From Labedella populi (lineage in GTDB: Bacteria; Actinomycetota; Actinomycetes; Actinomycetales; Microbacteriaceae), in NCBI RefSeq assembly GCF_004078655.1, contig NZ_RZNC01000002.1, positions 1-64,000 of the forward strand: DNA of 64,000 nucleotides, in the 5' to 3' direction. Of this stretch, positions 1-8,103 are shown piece by piece; position 1 is the first letter of the stretch; every line of letters starts with the position of its first letter. The notes beneath the pieces are model-generated. The model was not told where the DNA came from, made no database searches, and saw nothing but the letters and a program-made list of their open reading frames with translations. The position numbers were made by a program, and so were the translations under genes.

Positions 1-506
1 TCGCCGATGGTGCTCGGCTCGTCGTGCGCCGCGGAGGCGAGCATCTTTCCGTCCGGATCGAGTCTCGTCAGGAGAGCGGCGGAGATTGCCGACAGCTGCG
101 AGACCTGATCCGCCGTCAATGCGTCGATCACCATGGCGCGCACGTTCTCGACATGCCCGGGAGCCGAGGCGACGACCTTCTTCCAGCCGGCCTCGGTCAG
201 CTCGATGTTCGTCGCCCGCTTGTCCTCGGCGCACGGGTACCGGGTGACGAAGCCGCGCTCGGCGAGCCGACTGATGACTTTCGAGAGCCGCGGCAGCGAC
301 GCGTTCGTCCGCGCGGCGAGTGCGGAGGACCGCAGCACGCGTCCCGGTGCCTCCGAGAGCATCGCGAGAGTGAAGTAGTCGAAGTGCGTGAGCGACGCGT
401 CGTGCGTCAACTGTGCATCGAGTGCAGCGGGTAGTAGTTCGAGCACGGCGGAGAATCGGACCCACGCTTCTCGTTCGGGGTCGCTCAGCCATCGGGTATC
501 CGTCAT
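1..506 (-). CDS. MarR-family transcriptional regulator, 3' end cut by window edge
   Basis: Reading the minus strand from an ATG at 506 gives about 168 codons with no stop before the window edge, so the C-terminus is missing. The product begins MTDTRWLSDPEREAW and has a MarR-type winged helix: a recognition region around residues 55-85 (SSALAARTNASLPRLSKVIS) and a wing with the pattern DKRATNIELTEAG near residues 95-107. MarR proteins are dimeric repressors that usually lose DNA binding on contact with phenolics, quinones or oxidants. The gene is divergent from the oxidoreductase operon starting at 605, so it is probably its repressor and its own. A TAGAAT hexamer lies six bases before the ATG, which suggests a leaderless transcript. 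The family assignment is firm; the inducer is inference. Confidence 0.85.
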   Translation of the reverse strand, partial: MTDTRWLSDPEREAWVRFSAVLELLPAALDAQLTHDASLTHFDYFTLAMLSEAPGRVLRSSALAARTNASLPRLSKVISRLAERGFVTRYPCAEDKRATNIELTEAGWKKVVASAPGHVENVRAMVIDALTADQVSQLSAISAALLTRLDPDGKMLASAAHDEPSTIG

Positions 507-512
507 GGAACC

Positions 513-518
513 ATTCTA
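513..518 (-). promoter_or_regulatory. -10 element of leaderless MarR gene
   Basis: On the minus strand the hexamer TAGAAT (5 of 6 to consensus) sits exactly six bases before the ATG at 506. Transcription would begin at or next to the start codon. No Shine-Dalgarno sequence is visible. Confidence 0.55.
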
Positions 519-527
519 TCCAAAAGG

Positions 528-563
528 TTGCATCTACAAGCATTTCGTCGTACATTAGTTGTA
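528..563. promoter_or_regulatory. Divergent promoter with two imperfect palindromes, likely MarR operators
   Basis: For the plus-strand operon, TTGCAT (528-533), a 17-base spacer and TACATT (551-556) form a sigma-70-like promoter with start near 563. Two dyads cover it: TTGCATCTACAA (528-539) on the -35 and TACATTAGTTGTA (551-563) on the -10. The first lies just upstream of the regulator's own -10, so one repressor could shut off both directions. The dyads are seen; that the MarR protein binds them is inference. Confidence 0.5.
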
Positions 564-604
564 CCGACAATCATTTGGCCCTCGGGTCACGAAGGAGCAA
601 CAGC

Positions 605-1177
605 ATGAGCACCGTCACCATCTTCGGAACCGGCAACATGGGAACCGCCATCGCAGGAGTCGTCGCCGCCGGCGGCGCATCGGTCCAGCACATCGGTCCG
701 GATGAGACCGCGACGATCCAGGGCGAGGTCGTCGTTCTCGCCGTGCCGTACGCCGCGCTCGCCCCGATCGCCGCCGCGTACGCCGACCAGCTCGAGGGCA
801 AGATCGTCGTCGACATCACGAACCCTCTCGACTTCGAGACGTTCGACGCCCTGGTCGTCCCCGTCGGCAGCTCCGCCGCCGCCGAGCTCGCGGCCCTCGT
901 CCCCGGCGCGAAGGTCCTCAAGGCCTTCAACACGACGTTCGCCGGCACCCTCGCCGCAAAGAAGGTCGGACCCGTGGACACGACCGTCCTCATCGCCGGC
1001 GACGACGCGGACGCCAAGGGCACCCTCGCGGCCCTCGTGTCCGCAGGCGGCGTGAAGGCCATCGATGCCGGATCGCTCAAGCGCGCTCACGAGCTCGAAG
1101 CGCTCGGCTTCCTGCAGCTCACCCTCGCCGCCGGCGAGAAGGTCAGCTGGACCGGCGGCTTCGGCGTCATCAACTGA
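605..1177 (+). CDS. NADPH-dependent F420-reductase-like NAD(P)-binding oxidoreductase
   Basis: A 190-residue protein starting at ATG 605 behind an AAGGAGC ribosome site; a longer in-frame reading from 413 lacks one and crosses the promoter. The N-terminus has a Rossmann fingerprint (TIFGTGNMGTAIAG, residues 4-17) and the strand pattern of the F420-dependent NADP oxidoreductase family (VVVLAVPYAAL near 46-56, IVVDITNPLDF near 68-78, KAFNTTFAG near 105-113). Such proteins move hydride between NADPH and a flavin-type cofactor. As first gene of a MarR-controlled operon with a luciferase-like monooxygenase, it may supply reduced cofactor, which is inference. Actual F420 use is unproven: many family members are plain NADPH-dependent reductases. 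Confidence 0.82.
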   Translation: MSTVTIFGTGNMGTAIAGVVAAGGASVQHIGPDETATIQGEVVVLAVPYAALAPIAAAYADQLEGKIVVDITNPLDFETFDALVVPVGSSAAAELAALVPGAKVLKAFNTTFAGTLAAKKVGPVDTTVLIAGDDADAKGTLAALVSAGGVKAIDAGSLKRAHELEALGFLQLTLAAGEKVSWTGGFGVIN

Positions 1178-1183
1178 ACCCGT

Positions 1184-1219
1184 CCCCTCCGTCCCGACGA
1201 GACCGCCGGGACGGAGGGG
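1184..1219 (+). terminator. Strong intra-operon hairpin
   Basis: A perfect 13-bp inverted repeat (1184-1196 with 1207-1219, 10-base loop) lies between the first and second genes of the operon. It has no U-tract, so it may be a partial terminator or a 3'-end stabiliser that lets the reductase be made in excess of the downstream enzymes. Confidence 0.55.
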
Positions 1220-1248
1220 CTCCTCATCTCCAGGAAGAAGACACCGCC

Positions 1249-2163
1249 ATGACCACGTCTCCCGCGGAGGACATCCTCGCTGCCGACACCACGATGGGAG
1301 CCGTGACCCTCCGGGTCGGCGACCTCGAGTCGATGTCCGGCTACTACTCGCAGGCGTTCGCGATGGAGCCTCTCGAGGAGAGCAGCCGCGGAGGGGAGAT
1401 CCACCGCGTGCTCGGCCGCGGTCGTGCGCCGCTCGTGAAGCTCGTGCACACCCCGGGTCTTCCCGGAGTCGACCCGCGCCAGGCCGGCCTCTTCCACACG
1501 GCGTTCCTCTTCGAGGACGCCGCAAGCCTCGCCGCGACCGTCTATCGTGCGGCGCAGCTGCCCTCGAGTCGGTTCGTCGGATCGAGCGACCACCTCGTCA
1601 GCGAGGCCTTCTACTTCACCGACCCGGAGGGGAACGGTGTGGAACTGTACACGGACCGCGATCGATCCGTGTGGATCCGTGACGGTTCCGAGATCCGGAT
1701 GGCCACCGCGTATCTCGACCCCAACGCCTATCTCCGGGAGCACCTCACCCAGAGCGCCGTCGACGCCGGACCGGGTCTCGCCGGCCGCGTCGGGCACGTG
1801 CACCTCCAGGTCGGCGACGTCGACACGGCCAGAGCTTTCTACGTCGATGCGTTGGGCTTCGAGACGACCCAGACGTCGTACCCGGGCGCATTGTTCGCCT
1901 CGGCCGGCGGATACCACCACCACGTCGCGATGAACGTCTGGAACAGCCGAGGCGCTGGACCGCGAGCCGCGAGCCTCGGGCTCGGCGACGTCTCGATCAC
2001 CGTTCCCGCCCGGCAGGAACTCGAGGCACTCGAAGGCCGTCTCGCGTTCCGCTCGGTGCCGTTCTCGTCGGACGGGCGTTCCGTCGTCGTGACCGATCCG
2101 TGGGGTACCCGGGTCACGATCGCGCTTCCCGACGTCACGACCGAGGAGGTGCTCGCACGATGA
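1249..2163 (+). CDS. VOC-family (glyoxalase/extradiol dioxygenase-type) ring-cleavage enzyme
   Basis: A 304-residue protein with two vicinal-oxygen-chelate modules, roughly residues 15-140 and 175-290. Each starts with the typical strand containing a possible metal ligand (GAVTLRVGDLES near residue 19; VGHVHLQVGDVDTARAFY near 183), and FYFTDPEGNGVELYTD (near 122-137) carries the usual glutamate. Length and arrangement match the CatE/MhqO-type dioxygenases, which open catechol or hydroquinone rings. The stop overlaps the next start as ATGA at 2160-2163, so translation is coupled to the hydrolase gene. Substrate is unknown; a quinol is inferred from context. Confidence 0.85.
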   Translation: MTTSPAEDILAADTTMGAVTLRVGDLESMSGYYSQAFAMEPLEESSRGGEIHRVLGRGRAPLVKLVHTPGLPGVDPRQAGLFHTAFLFEDAASLAATVYRAAQLPSSRFVGSSDHLVSEAFYFTDPEGNGVELYTDRDRSVWIRDGSEIRMATAYLDPNAYLREHLTQSAVDAGPGLAGRVGHVHLQVGDVDTARAFYVDALGFETTQTSYPGALFASAGGYHHHVAMNVWNSRGAGPRAASLGLGDVSITVPARQELEALEGRLAFRSVPFSSDGRSVVVTDPWGTRVTIALPDVTTEEVLAR

Positions 2164-2813
2164 GCGCATCACAACTTCACGCTGAGCGTTCACGCGAGTG
2201 GACGTCCGCGATCGGCTCGACGTCGGCTGTCGCCGTCTTCCTCCACGGGTACGGATCGAACGAGTACGACCTGACCGGGCTCGCATCGGCCCTCGGGCTC
2301 ACCCTTCCGTGGGTGTCGCTCCGTGCACCGGTCGAGATCGGCGGCGGGGGAGCAGCCTGGTTCACCATCACGAGGCCCGGTGACCCCGACGCCCTACCTG
2401 TCGAGGAGGCCACGGCCGCGATCTGGGCATGGGTCGACGAGAACATCCCGAGCGCGGTGAAGATCGTCCCGATCGGCTTCTCGCAGGGCGGGCTCATGGC
2501 GAGTCAGCTGCTGCGCACCCGACCCGATCGGGTCGTCGCGCCGGTCGTGCTCGGCGGATTCGTGCTCGGCGCGCCGCAACCCGCCGACGGCGTCCTCGAG
2601 TCCGACCGTCCGGCCGCTTTCTGGGGTCGAGGCGCTGAGGACCGCGTCATCACGACCGCGGCCGTCGAGCGGACCGCGACATTCCTCCCTCAGCACAGCT
2701 CCCTCGTCGCGCGCGTGTACCCCGGACTTGCACACGGCATCAGCTCAGAGGAACTCGCGGACGTCCGTGATTTCCTCATCACGCACGTCGGCGTGGACGC
2801 CGTCTCACGCTGA
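2160..2813 (+). CDS. Alpha/beta-hydrolase, phospholipase/carboxylesterase family (MhqD-like)
   Basis: A 217-residue serine hydrolase. It shows the oxyanion region FLHGYGSNEYDL (residues 27-38), the nucleophile elbow GFSQGG (residues 105-110), an aspartate in WGRGAEDRV near 160 and a C-terminal histidine in GLAHGIS near 195, giving a Ser-Asp-His triad. Start ATG 2160 overlaps the preceding stop, and its own stop overlaps the next ATG (TGATG at 2811-2815). Family members hydrolyse short acyl or aryl esters; in Bacillus the relative MhqD sits with ring-cleavage dioxygenases under a MarR repressor, the same combination as here. A paralog with the same motifs lies at 19999-20658. Confidence 0.85.
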   Translation: MSASQLHAERSREWTSAIGSTSAVAVFLHGYGSNEYDLTGLASALGLTLPWVSLRAPVEIGGGGAAWFTITRPGDPDALPVEEATAAIWAWVDENIPSAVKIVPIGFSQGGLMASQLLRTRPDRVVAPVVLGGFVLGAPQPADGVLESDRPAAFWGRGAEDRVITTAAVERTATFLPQHSSLVARVYPGLAHGISSEELADVRDFLITHVGVDAVSR

Positions 2814-3847
2814 TGGACCCCGTCGAACCGTTCGAGATCGGCGTCTTCACCTTCGGTGAGCTGACCAAGGACGCCGCCGGGCGACCGATCGACCCTGCTC
2901 GGCGCTTGGCCGATGTCCTCGAGTGGGCGCGGGTGGCCGACGAAGCCGGGCTCGACGTCTTCGGCGTCGGAGAACACCACCGTGACGACTTCGCGATCAC
3001 TTCGCCACAGATGGTGCTCTCGGCCATCGCCGCGCAGACCAGCCGGATCCGGTTGACGAGCACGGTAACCGTGTTGTCGAGCTCTGACCCTGTGCGTGTC
3101 TTCGAGGACTTCGCGACACTCGACCTCCTGAGCGGCGGCCGCGCGGAGATCACGGCGGGGCGCGGCGCGTACGTCGAATCATTCCCGCTGTTCGGTCAGG
3201 CGCTCGAACGCTACGACGAGTACTTCGAGGACCGCTTGGACCTGCTTCTGCGCATCCGTTCGAGGAATCCGGTCACGTGGTCGGGGACGACGCGCCCTCC
3301 GCTCGACAACGTCGGCATCTGGCCGCGTCCTCTCCAGGATGAACTCCCGATCTGGATCGCTGTCGGCGGTACGCCGGCGTCCGTCGTCCGAGCAGCGACG
3401 AAAGGGCTGCCCCTGTACCTCGCGATCCTCGGAGCTCCGGAACGGTTCGCGCCGCTCGCCGACCTGTACAGGACGTCCGCCCGCCAGGCGGGTCGTGAGC
3501 CGAGCCGCATCGCGGTCACGTCGCACTTCTACGCGGAGCCGACATCTCAGGGCGCCCGCGACAGGTTCTTCCCGCACTACTCGTCGTACATCGAGCAGAA
3601 CATGCCGAGGACGGGCCGGCTCGATCGTCAAGCGCTGGACGCCTGGGCGGGGCCGCGAGGTGCGCTCTTCGCCGGCAGCCCGGCCGAGATCGTCGACAAG
3701 ATCCTCTGGGAGCACGAGATCCTCGGGCACACGCGGTTCCTCGCCCAGGTCGGACTCGGGGGGCTCTCTCGACGGGACACGCTCGCCTCGATCGAACTGC
3801 TCGCCACGGAGATCCTGCCGGCGGTGCGCGCGGAACTCGCCGTCTGA
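2813..3847 (+). CDS. LLM-class flavin-dependent monooxygenase
   Basis: A 344-residue luciferase-like enzyme, last gene of the coupled operon. It has the family's barrel signature: FGVGEHHRDDFA near residues 50-61, VLSAIAAQTSRIRLTSTVTV near 69-88, then SGGRAEITAGRG near 108-119. These proteins use reduced FMN or F420 to insert oxygen into, or dehydrogenate, organic substrates. Together with the reductase at 605 it could form a two-component oxygenase; this pairing is inferred from the operon only. The sequence most resembles the CE1758-type FMN-dependent subgroup of actinobacteria, recognised by eye. About 290 bases after the stop hold no supported gene but do hold a candidate promoter. Confidence 0.85.
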   Translation: MDPVEPFEIGVFTFGELTKDAAGRPIDPARRLADVLEWARVADEAGLDVFGVGEHHRDDFAITSPQMVLSAIAAQTSRIRLTSTVTVLSSSDPVRVFEDFATLDLLSGGRAEITAGRGAYVESFPLFGQALERYDEYFEDRLDLLLRIRSRNPVTWSGTTRPPLDNVGIWPRPLQDELPIWIAVGGTPASVVRAATKGLPLYLAILGAPERFAPLADLYRTSARQAGREPSRIAVTSHFYAEPTSQGARDRFFPHYSSYIEQNMPRTGRLDRQALDAWAGPRGALFAGSPAEIVDKILWEHEILGHTRFLAQVGLGGLSRRDTLASIELLATEILPAVRAELAV

Positions 3848-4005
3848 CGACGTGAGTGCGCCTACCGGCGAGAGGGAACTCGCTGCCAGAAGAAGCTGCG
3901 ACGCCGCCTCTTTCATCGACGACGGTGTTCGTGGGAGCGGCCGCGACTACTCGACGGGCTGTACCCGCGGACCTGAATATCCGAATTGCGTGTCGGCCAA
4001 ACGAT

Positions 4006-4035
4006 GGACAAGGTGCCGTCGATCTGCCTATCCTC
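4006..4035 (+). promoter_or_regulatory. Candidate sigma-70 promoter upstream of a small ORF
   Basis: TGGACA (4006-4011), an 18-base spacer and TATCCT (4030-4035) are close to consensus. Start near 4042 would give a leader of about 95 bases. A second -10-like hexamer, TACCGT (4111-4116), is closer to the ORF and sits in the 12-mer GACCTACCGTGA that recurs upstream of the Mn catalase. Confidence 0.4.
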
Positions 4036-4136
4036 GTGAGTCGTCAGGGAAGCTCCGGCGCTGGGGAATCGGAATGGTCAAACCCCCGAGCGTGTGACGT
4101 GACCACGACCTACCGTGACCGTCGAGGAGGAAAAGG

Positions 4137-4292
4137 ATGGATGACGAGTATCTCGCGCCCGCAGGCGCGGCGCCGCAGCCGGCCGGCGGCCGTCGCAGCA
4201 TTTCCGCGCGAGCCGGTGACGGGGGAGAGTTCGTCGACCTCGACGCGTGCGATCTGATGGGCGCGGGCAGCGGGGCCGAACTCGGCCGCTGA
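4137..4292 (+). CDS. Small ORF, 51 residues, function unknown
   Basis: An ATG at 4137 follows an excellent ribosome site (GAGGAGG, six bases upstream) and opens 51 codons: MDDEYLAPAGAAPQPAGGRR at the start, an acidic stretch with one cysteine (EFVDLDACDLMG) and a stop at 4290. It fits no family I recognise. It lies between the end of the detoxification operon and the convergent glycerophosphodiesterase gene. The acidic core is compatible with a small regulatory protein or precursor peptide, but no modification gene is nearby. An imperfect hairpin (about 4268-4291) overlaps its end. Chance ORFs of this size are common at high GC, so the ribosome site is the main support. Confidence 0.4.
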   Translation: MDDEYLAPAGAAPQPAGGRRSISARAGDGGEFVDLDACDLMGAGSGAELGR

Positions 4293-4303
4293 CGATGGAG
4301 CGT

Positions 4304-5926
4304 TCACGGACGAGCACCGTCGCCCCCGAGTACGGGCGAGTCGATGCGGTCGGTGATGATGCCGTCGACACCGAGGTCGAGTAGCGCGCGGATCTCGAGG
4401 TCGTCGTTGACCGTCCACGCGTAGAGGGGTGCGCGGCGATCGTGCGCGTCGGCGATCATCGCTGCGGTCACCGAGGCCTGCTCGACCACGAAGAAGTCGG
4501 CCCCGATCCGGGGAAGTTCGCCCGAGTACATCGCGAGGGCGACACCCACGCTGAGGTCTGGGCGCAGGCGCTCGAGAGTCCGCACGGTCTCCACGTCCAG
4601 GGACTGGAACGTGTTCCGGCCGTCGAGTGCCCCGAGAGCGTCGAGTCGACGGAGCGCCCTCTCGACGAAATCGGGAGTCTCCTGCCCGGTCACCTTGAAC
4701 TCCAGGAGGAGCGGGACGCCGAGGTCGTGCGCCCGCCGGACGTAGTCCTCCATGGTGGGGATCGTGTCGCTGCGGCCATGCATGCTCACGGTCGTCCGGG
4801 TGAGTTCACTCGTCGTCATTTCGGAGACGGAGCGGTCGATCCCCGCGAGCACGAGCAGATTGGTGTCGTGAGCCGCGACGAAGTCGCCGTCCGCCGTCTG
4901 CTGGATGTCGACCTCGACGACGTCGGCTCCCCGGCGTGCGGCGGCTTCGAGACCCGAGATCGTGTTCTCCGGTCCGCCGCGGTCGTAGCCGCGGTGTGCG
5001 ATGACGAGGGGACCGTCGGCTTCTCCCGCTGACGACGCGGTCGGGGCGACGACCGACCCCGAGATCGTGAGCGCCACCGCGCCGAGGGCGATCACGACCG
5101 TCGCGCGTGCCGGCGACCACGCCGCTGGCCGGTGCGACGCGACGGCAGTCGACGGGGGTGTGTATCGGGACGTCACGAACGCGACGGCGATGGCGAGTGA
5201 CGCGAGGACAGACACGAGACCCGAGACGATGGTGGCGTCGGGAGGTATCACCGCGGTCGCGACGGCGACGACCGCGACGGCGCACGCGGGACCTCGCAAT
5301 CTCCGGAGGGATTCCCTCGCCTCGCGTCGCGCGCGGCGAACGGAACGGGGCTCTCCGTCATTGCTCCACGACAGCAGCATGATGACGGCGAACGACGCGA
5401 GTACCGTCGCCGTCATCATGGCGACCCAGAGCGCCCCGGACAACGGCGCTTTGAGGAACTCGCGGGCGATGAACGGCGGGATGGACAGGCTCGCGGTCAG
5501 GGGAGAGAGGACTCCGAAACCCGCGAGGGGACTGAGCAGGGCGAGAGGGACGGCGAGGAGGGCGAGGCCCGACCGCGTCCAGTGCCGGAGGATCACCGCC
5601 GCGCGTGTGAGAACCGCACGGACGGTCCGAGCATCGTCGAACCCGCGTGCCACGACGGCGAGTGTCAGCGCCGTCCATACGAGAGCGGATGCGACGGACA
5701 CGAGCAATGCCGCCGAGCCGAAAAGCCACGCGACAGGGGAGGTCAGGAGCGCCGGGAACGAACCGGGCGACACCGCCTCCACTCCGGCGGCAACTGCGGC
5801 GGCGCCGAGCAGCTCGTGCACGGCCGGTCGCCCGATGATCAGGCAGGTCGCATACACGCCGACGAGGACGGCCCACACCCGGAGCGGTGTGTGGGCGAGC
5901 GACCGGACCGCAACTCGAACGTCCAT
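4304..5926 (-). CDS. Membrane glycerophosphodiester phosphodiesterase
   Basis: A 540-residue protein. Start ATG 5926 (MDVRVAVRSLAHTP) is chosen over an upstream ATG at 5941 because AGGGGAGG lies just before it. The first ~300 residues form a multi-span membrane domain (WAVLVGVYATCLIIG, ALLVSVASALVWTALTLAVV, further hydrophobic runs) like the GDPD membrane domain. The last ~230 residues are a GDPD barrel: VIAHRGYDRGGPENTISG carries the catalytic His-Arg and the metal-binding Glu, followed by VEVDIQQTADGDFVAAHD with the second catalytic His. The enzyme hydrolyses glycerophosphodiesters to glycerol-3-phosphate, here probably at the membrane in lipid or teichoic-acid turnover. It lies convergent to the small ORF at 4137. 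Confidence 0.88.
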   Translation of the reverse strand: MDVRVAVRSLAHTPLRVWAVLVGVYATCLIIGRPAVHELLGAAAVAAGVEAVSPGSFPALLTSPVAWLFGSAALLVSVASALVWTALTLAVVARGFDDARTVRAVLTRAAVILRHWTRSGLALLAVPLALLSPLAGFGVLSPLTASLSIPPFIAREFLKAPLSGALWVAMMTATVLASFAVIMLLSWSNDGEPRSVRRARREARESLRRLRGPACAVAVVAVATAVIPPDATIVSGLVSVLASLAIAVAFVTSRYTPPSTAVASHRPAAWSPARATVVIALGAVALTISGSVVAPTASSAGEADGPLVIAHRGYDRGGPENTISGLEAAARRGADVVEVDIQQTADGDFVAAHDTNLLVLAGIDRSVSEMTTSELTRTTVSMHGRSDTIPTMEDYVRRAHDLGVPLLLEFKVTGQETPDFVERALRRLDALGALDGRNTFQSLDVETVRTLERLRPDLSVGVALAMYSGELPRIGADFFVVEQASVTAAMIADAHDRRAPLYAWTVNDDLEIRALLDLGVDGIITDRIDSPVLGGDGARP

Positions 5927-6074
5927 CGGTCCTCCCCTCATCTCGTCCGGACCGGGTGAGCCGGACCCTCTCCACCATCGCGCGCGCCGGGCACGCGGAG
6001 AATCCCCTTGACGGGCGGCGCCGGAATCGGGAAGACCCCGGATCGAGGAGGAGCGGGGATCGCGACGGACCGCG

Positions 6075-6896
6075 TTACAGCGACGCGGCGTGGTCCGGCA
6101 CGAACCGGTGATCGTCGATGGGCGGTCGCGCGGTTCCCTCGGCCGCCGGTCGATCGGGGAAGTGGACCTCGTCGGGGTCGAGCCGGTCGTAGGGGATCTG
6201 GCTCAGCAGATGGTTGATCGTGTTGAGCCGGGCCGCTTTCTTGTCGTCGCTGTTGATCGACCACCACGGAGCGGCTTCGTGGTCCGTGACCTCGAACATG
6301 GCGTCCTTCGCCTCCGAGTAGTCCTCCCACTTCGTGATGGACAGCAGATCGGTCTCCGAGAGCTTCCATCGCCGCATCGGGTCGTTCAGGCGGGAGTGGA
6401 ACCGCTTCTCCTGCTCCGTGTCCGAGACGGAGTACCAGTACTTGAGGACGATGATGCCGTCGTCGACGAGCATGCGCTCGACGATCGGGACCTGCGCGAG
6501 GAAACGGTCGTACTCCTCGTCGGTGCAGTAACCCATGACCTTCTCGACACCCGCGCGGTTGTACCAGGACCGGTCCATGAGGACGATCTCCCCGGTGGTC
6601 GGAAGCCGCTCGATGTAGCGCTGGAAGTACCACTGGCCCTTCTCGCGCTCCGTGGGCTGCGGCAGGGCCACGACGCGTGCGCTCCGGGGGTTGAGGTACT
6701 GCATGACGCGCTTGATCGCGCCACCTTTTCCGGCGGCGTCTCGTCCCTCGAAGATCACGAGGACGCGCGCGCCCGAGGCCGTGATCCACTGCTGCATGCT
6801 CACGAGCTCGGTCTGGAGCCGCCGCAGCTCCTTCTCGTACTTCTTCTTGTCGACGCGCTTCTGCTTCTTCTTGCTGGATGTCTTCTTGTCAGACAC
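6075..6896 (-). CDS. ppk2: Polyphosphate kinase 2 family protein
   Basis: A 273-residue PPK2-type phosphotransferase. The start is GTG 6896, preceded by AGAGGGA at good spacing. After a lysine-rich N-terminus it shows the Walker A motif EGRDAAGKGG (residues 50-59), the lid/Walker B region VLMDRSWYNRAGVE (near 112-125) and the family stretch KYWYSVSDTEQEKRF (near 150). PPK2 enzymes phosphorylate nucleotides from polyphosphate or make polyphosphate from NTP; which direction applies here cannot be read from the sequence. It lies 148 bases upstream of the GDPD gene on the same strand and divergent from the DUF808 gene. Confidence 0.9.
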   Translation of the reverse strand: MSDKKTSSKKKQKRVDKKKYEKELRRLQTELVSMQQWITASGARVLVIFEGRDAAGKGGAIKRVMQYLNPRSARVVALPQPTEREKGQWYFQRYIERLPTTGEIVLMDRSWYNRAGVEKVMGYCTDEEYDRFLAQVPIVERMLVDDGIIVLKYWYSVSDTEQEKRFHSRLNDPMRRWKLSETDLLSITKWEDYSEAKDAMFEVTDHEAAPWWSINSDDKKAARLNTINHLLSQIPYDRLDPDEVHFPDRPAAEGTARPPIDDHRFVPDHAASL

Positions 6897-7046
6897 GGAT
6901 GTCCCTCTGGTGTGATGTCACGGGGATGGAGCCACCCGGATGGGTCAGCTGAGGCTACGTGCTTTCGAGCCGGGCCCATCGGGGTTGCGCTCGCGGCTCG
7001 GAAGCGGAGCGGGCACGACAGTCCCTGCCGACGGGACGGGCTCGGG

Positions 7047-7052
7047 TACGGT
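7047..7052 (+). promoter_or_regulatory. Candidate -10 for the DUF808 gene
   Basis: TACGGT about 64 bases before the ATG fits the TANNNT pattern common in this window. No good -35 is seen. Confidence 0.3.
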
Positions 7053-7115
7053 TGTCGAGCGACACCCGTATTCCGGAAGTCGCGACGAACACCACGGAAC
7101 AACGAGGAGAAGCAC

Positions 7116-8009
7116 ATGTCGGTCGGTCTGCTCGCCGTCGTCGATGACATCTTGACCGCCGCACTGAAGGCGAGCGCGAAGACGGCCGGCGTCGTCATCG
7201 ATGATGCGGCCGTCACGCCGCAGTACGTGCAGGGGATCACGCCGGCGCGCGAATTGCCCGTGGTCTGGAGGATCGCGCTCGGCAGCATCGTCAACAAGTT
7301 CGTCATCATCATCCCGATCGCGCTTCTGCTCACGGCGTTCGCGCCCGGAGTGCTCCCGTTCCTCCTCATCATCGGTGGCGGCTTCTTGTGCTTCGAGGGC
7401 GCCGAGAAGGTGCTGGAGTGGTTCGGGATGCACCACGAGTCGGCCGAGGACGAGCCGCGCGACGAGAAGAGGCTCGTGTTCGGCGCCATCCGCACGGACC
7501 TCATCCTGAGCACGGAGATCATGCTCATCGCCTTGACGGGTCTCCCGACCGAGTTCAGTATCTGGATGACGCTCGGCGCCCTCCTGATCATCGGCCTCGG
7601 CATGACCGTCCTCGTCTATGGCGCCGTCGCCCTGCTCGTGAAGATCGATGACATCGGATTGCGCCTGATGAAGAGTGAGTCGCGGCAAGTGAGGCGCACG
7701 GGTGCTCGTGTCGTCGCGTCCATGCCCGCGGTCTTCCGCGTGATCAGTGTCGTCGGTACCGTCGCGATGCTGTGGGTGGGCGGACATCTCGTGATCGCGA
7801 ACCTCGCAGAGACGTTCTGGCACGGTCCCTATGACGTGGTGCACGTCGTCACGCACGCGATCGAGGCTTCCGGGCCCGTCGTGATCTGGATCGTCGACAC
7901 CGCGCTGTCGGCCGTGTTCGGTCTTGCGCTCGGTCTCGTCATCGTCGGCGTCGTGATGGGCGTGTCGCGGGTCGCGCGGCGGGGCGTGACCGCCGACGCC
8001 TCGCACTGA
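7116..8009 (+). CDS. DUF808-family membrane protein
   Basis: A 297-residue integral membrane protein. ATG 7116 follows CGAGGAGAAGCAC, a clear ribosome site. The N-terminal motif VGLLAVVDDILTAALKASAK and VVIDDAAVTPQYVQG are typical of DUF808 (YedI-like) proteins. Hydrophobic spans occur near residues 65-95 (FVIIIPIALLLTAFAPGVL), 135-190, 215-240 and 265-290. Function is unknown; the family is widespread and unstudied. It is transcribed away from ppk2 and 95 bases before the Atu4866-domain gene, which has its own promoter-like hexamer. Confidence 0.85.
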   Translation: MSVGLLAVVDDILTAALKASAKTAGVVIDDAAVTPQYVQGITPARELPVVWRIALGSIVNKFVIIIPIALLLTAFAPGVLPFLLIIGGGFLCFEGAEKVLEWFGMHHESAEDEPRDEKRLVFGAIRTDLILSTEIMLIALTGLPTEFSIWMTLGALLIIGLGMTVLVYGAVALLVKIDDIGLRLMKSESRQVRRTGARVVASMPAVFRVISVVGTVAMLWVGGHLVIANLAETFWHGPYDVVHVVTHAIEASGPVVIWIVDTALSAVFGLALGLVIVGVVMGVSRVARRGVTADASH

Positions 8010-8091
8010 CTCGGAGGACGGGTCCGGCGGCGCAGACAGGGTGCACCGCTCCTGGGGGCGCGGCGCCCTCCCTCCCCGAGCCCCTGTCCGT

Positions 8092-8097
8092 CACACT
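8092..8097 (+). promoter_or_regulatory. Possible -10 of leaderless Atu4866-domain gene
   Basis: CACACT lies exactly six bases before ATG 8104. It is a weak match (A2 and T6 kept). A GGGGA run directly touches the ATG, too close to serve as a ribosome site. Confidence 0.35.
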
Positions 8098-8103
8098 CGG
8101 GGA

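Noticed and set aside
24-434. Plus-strand open frames at the start of the window
   Set aside because: They are antisense to the MarR gene, which has clear family motifs in the minus frame.
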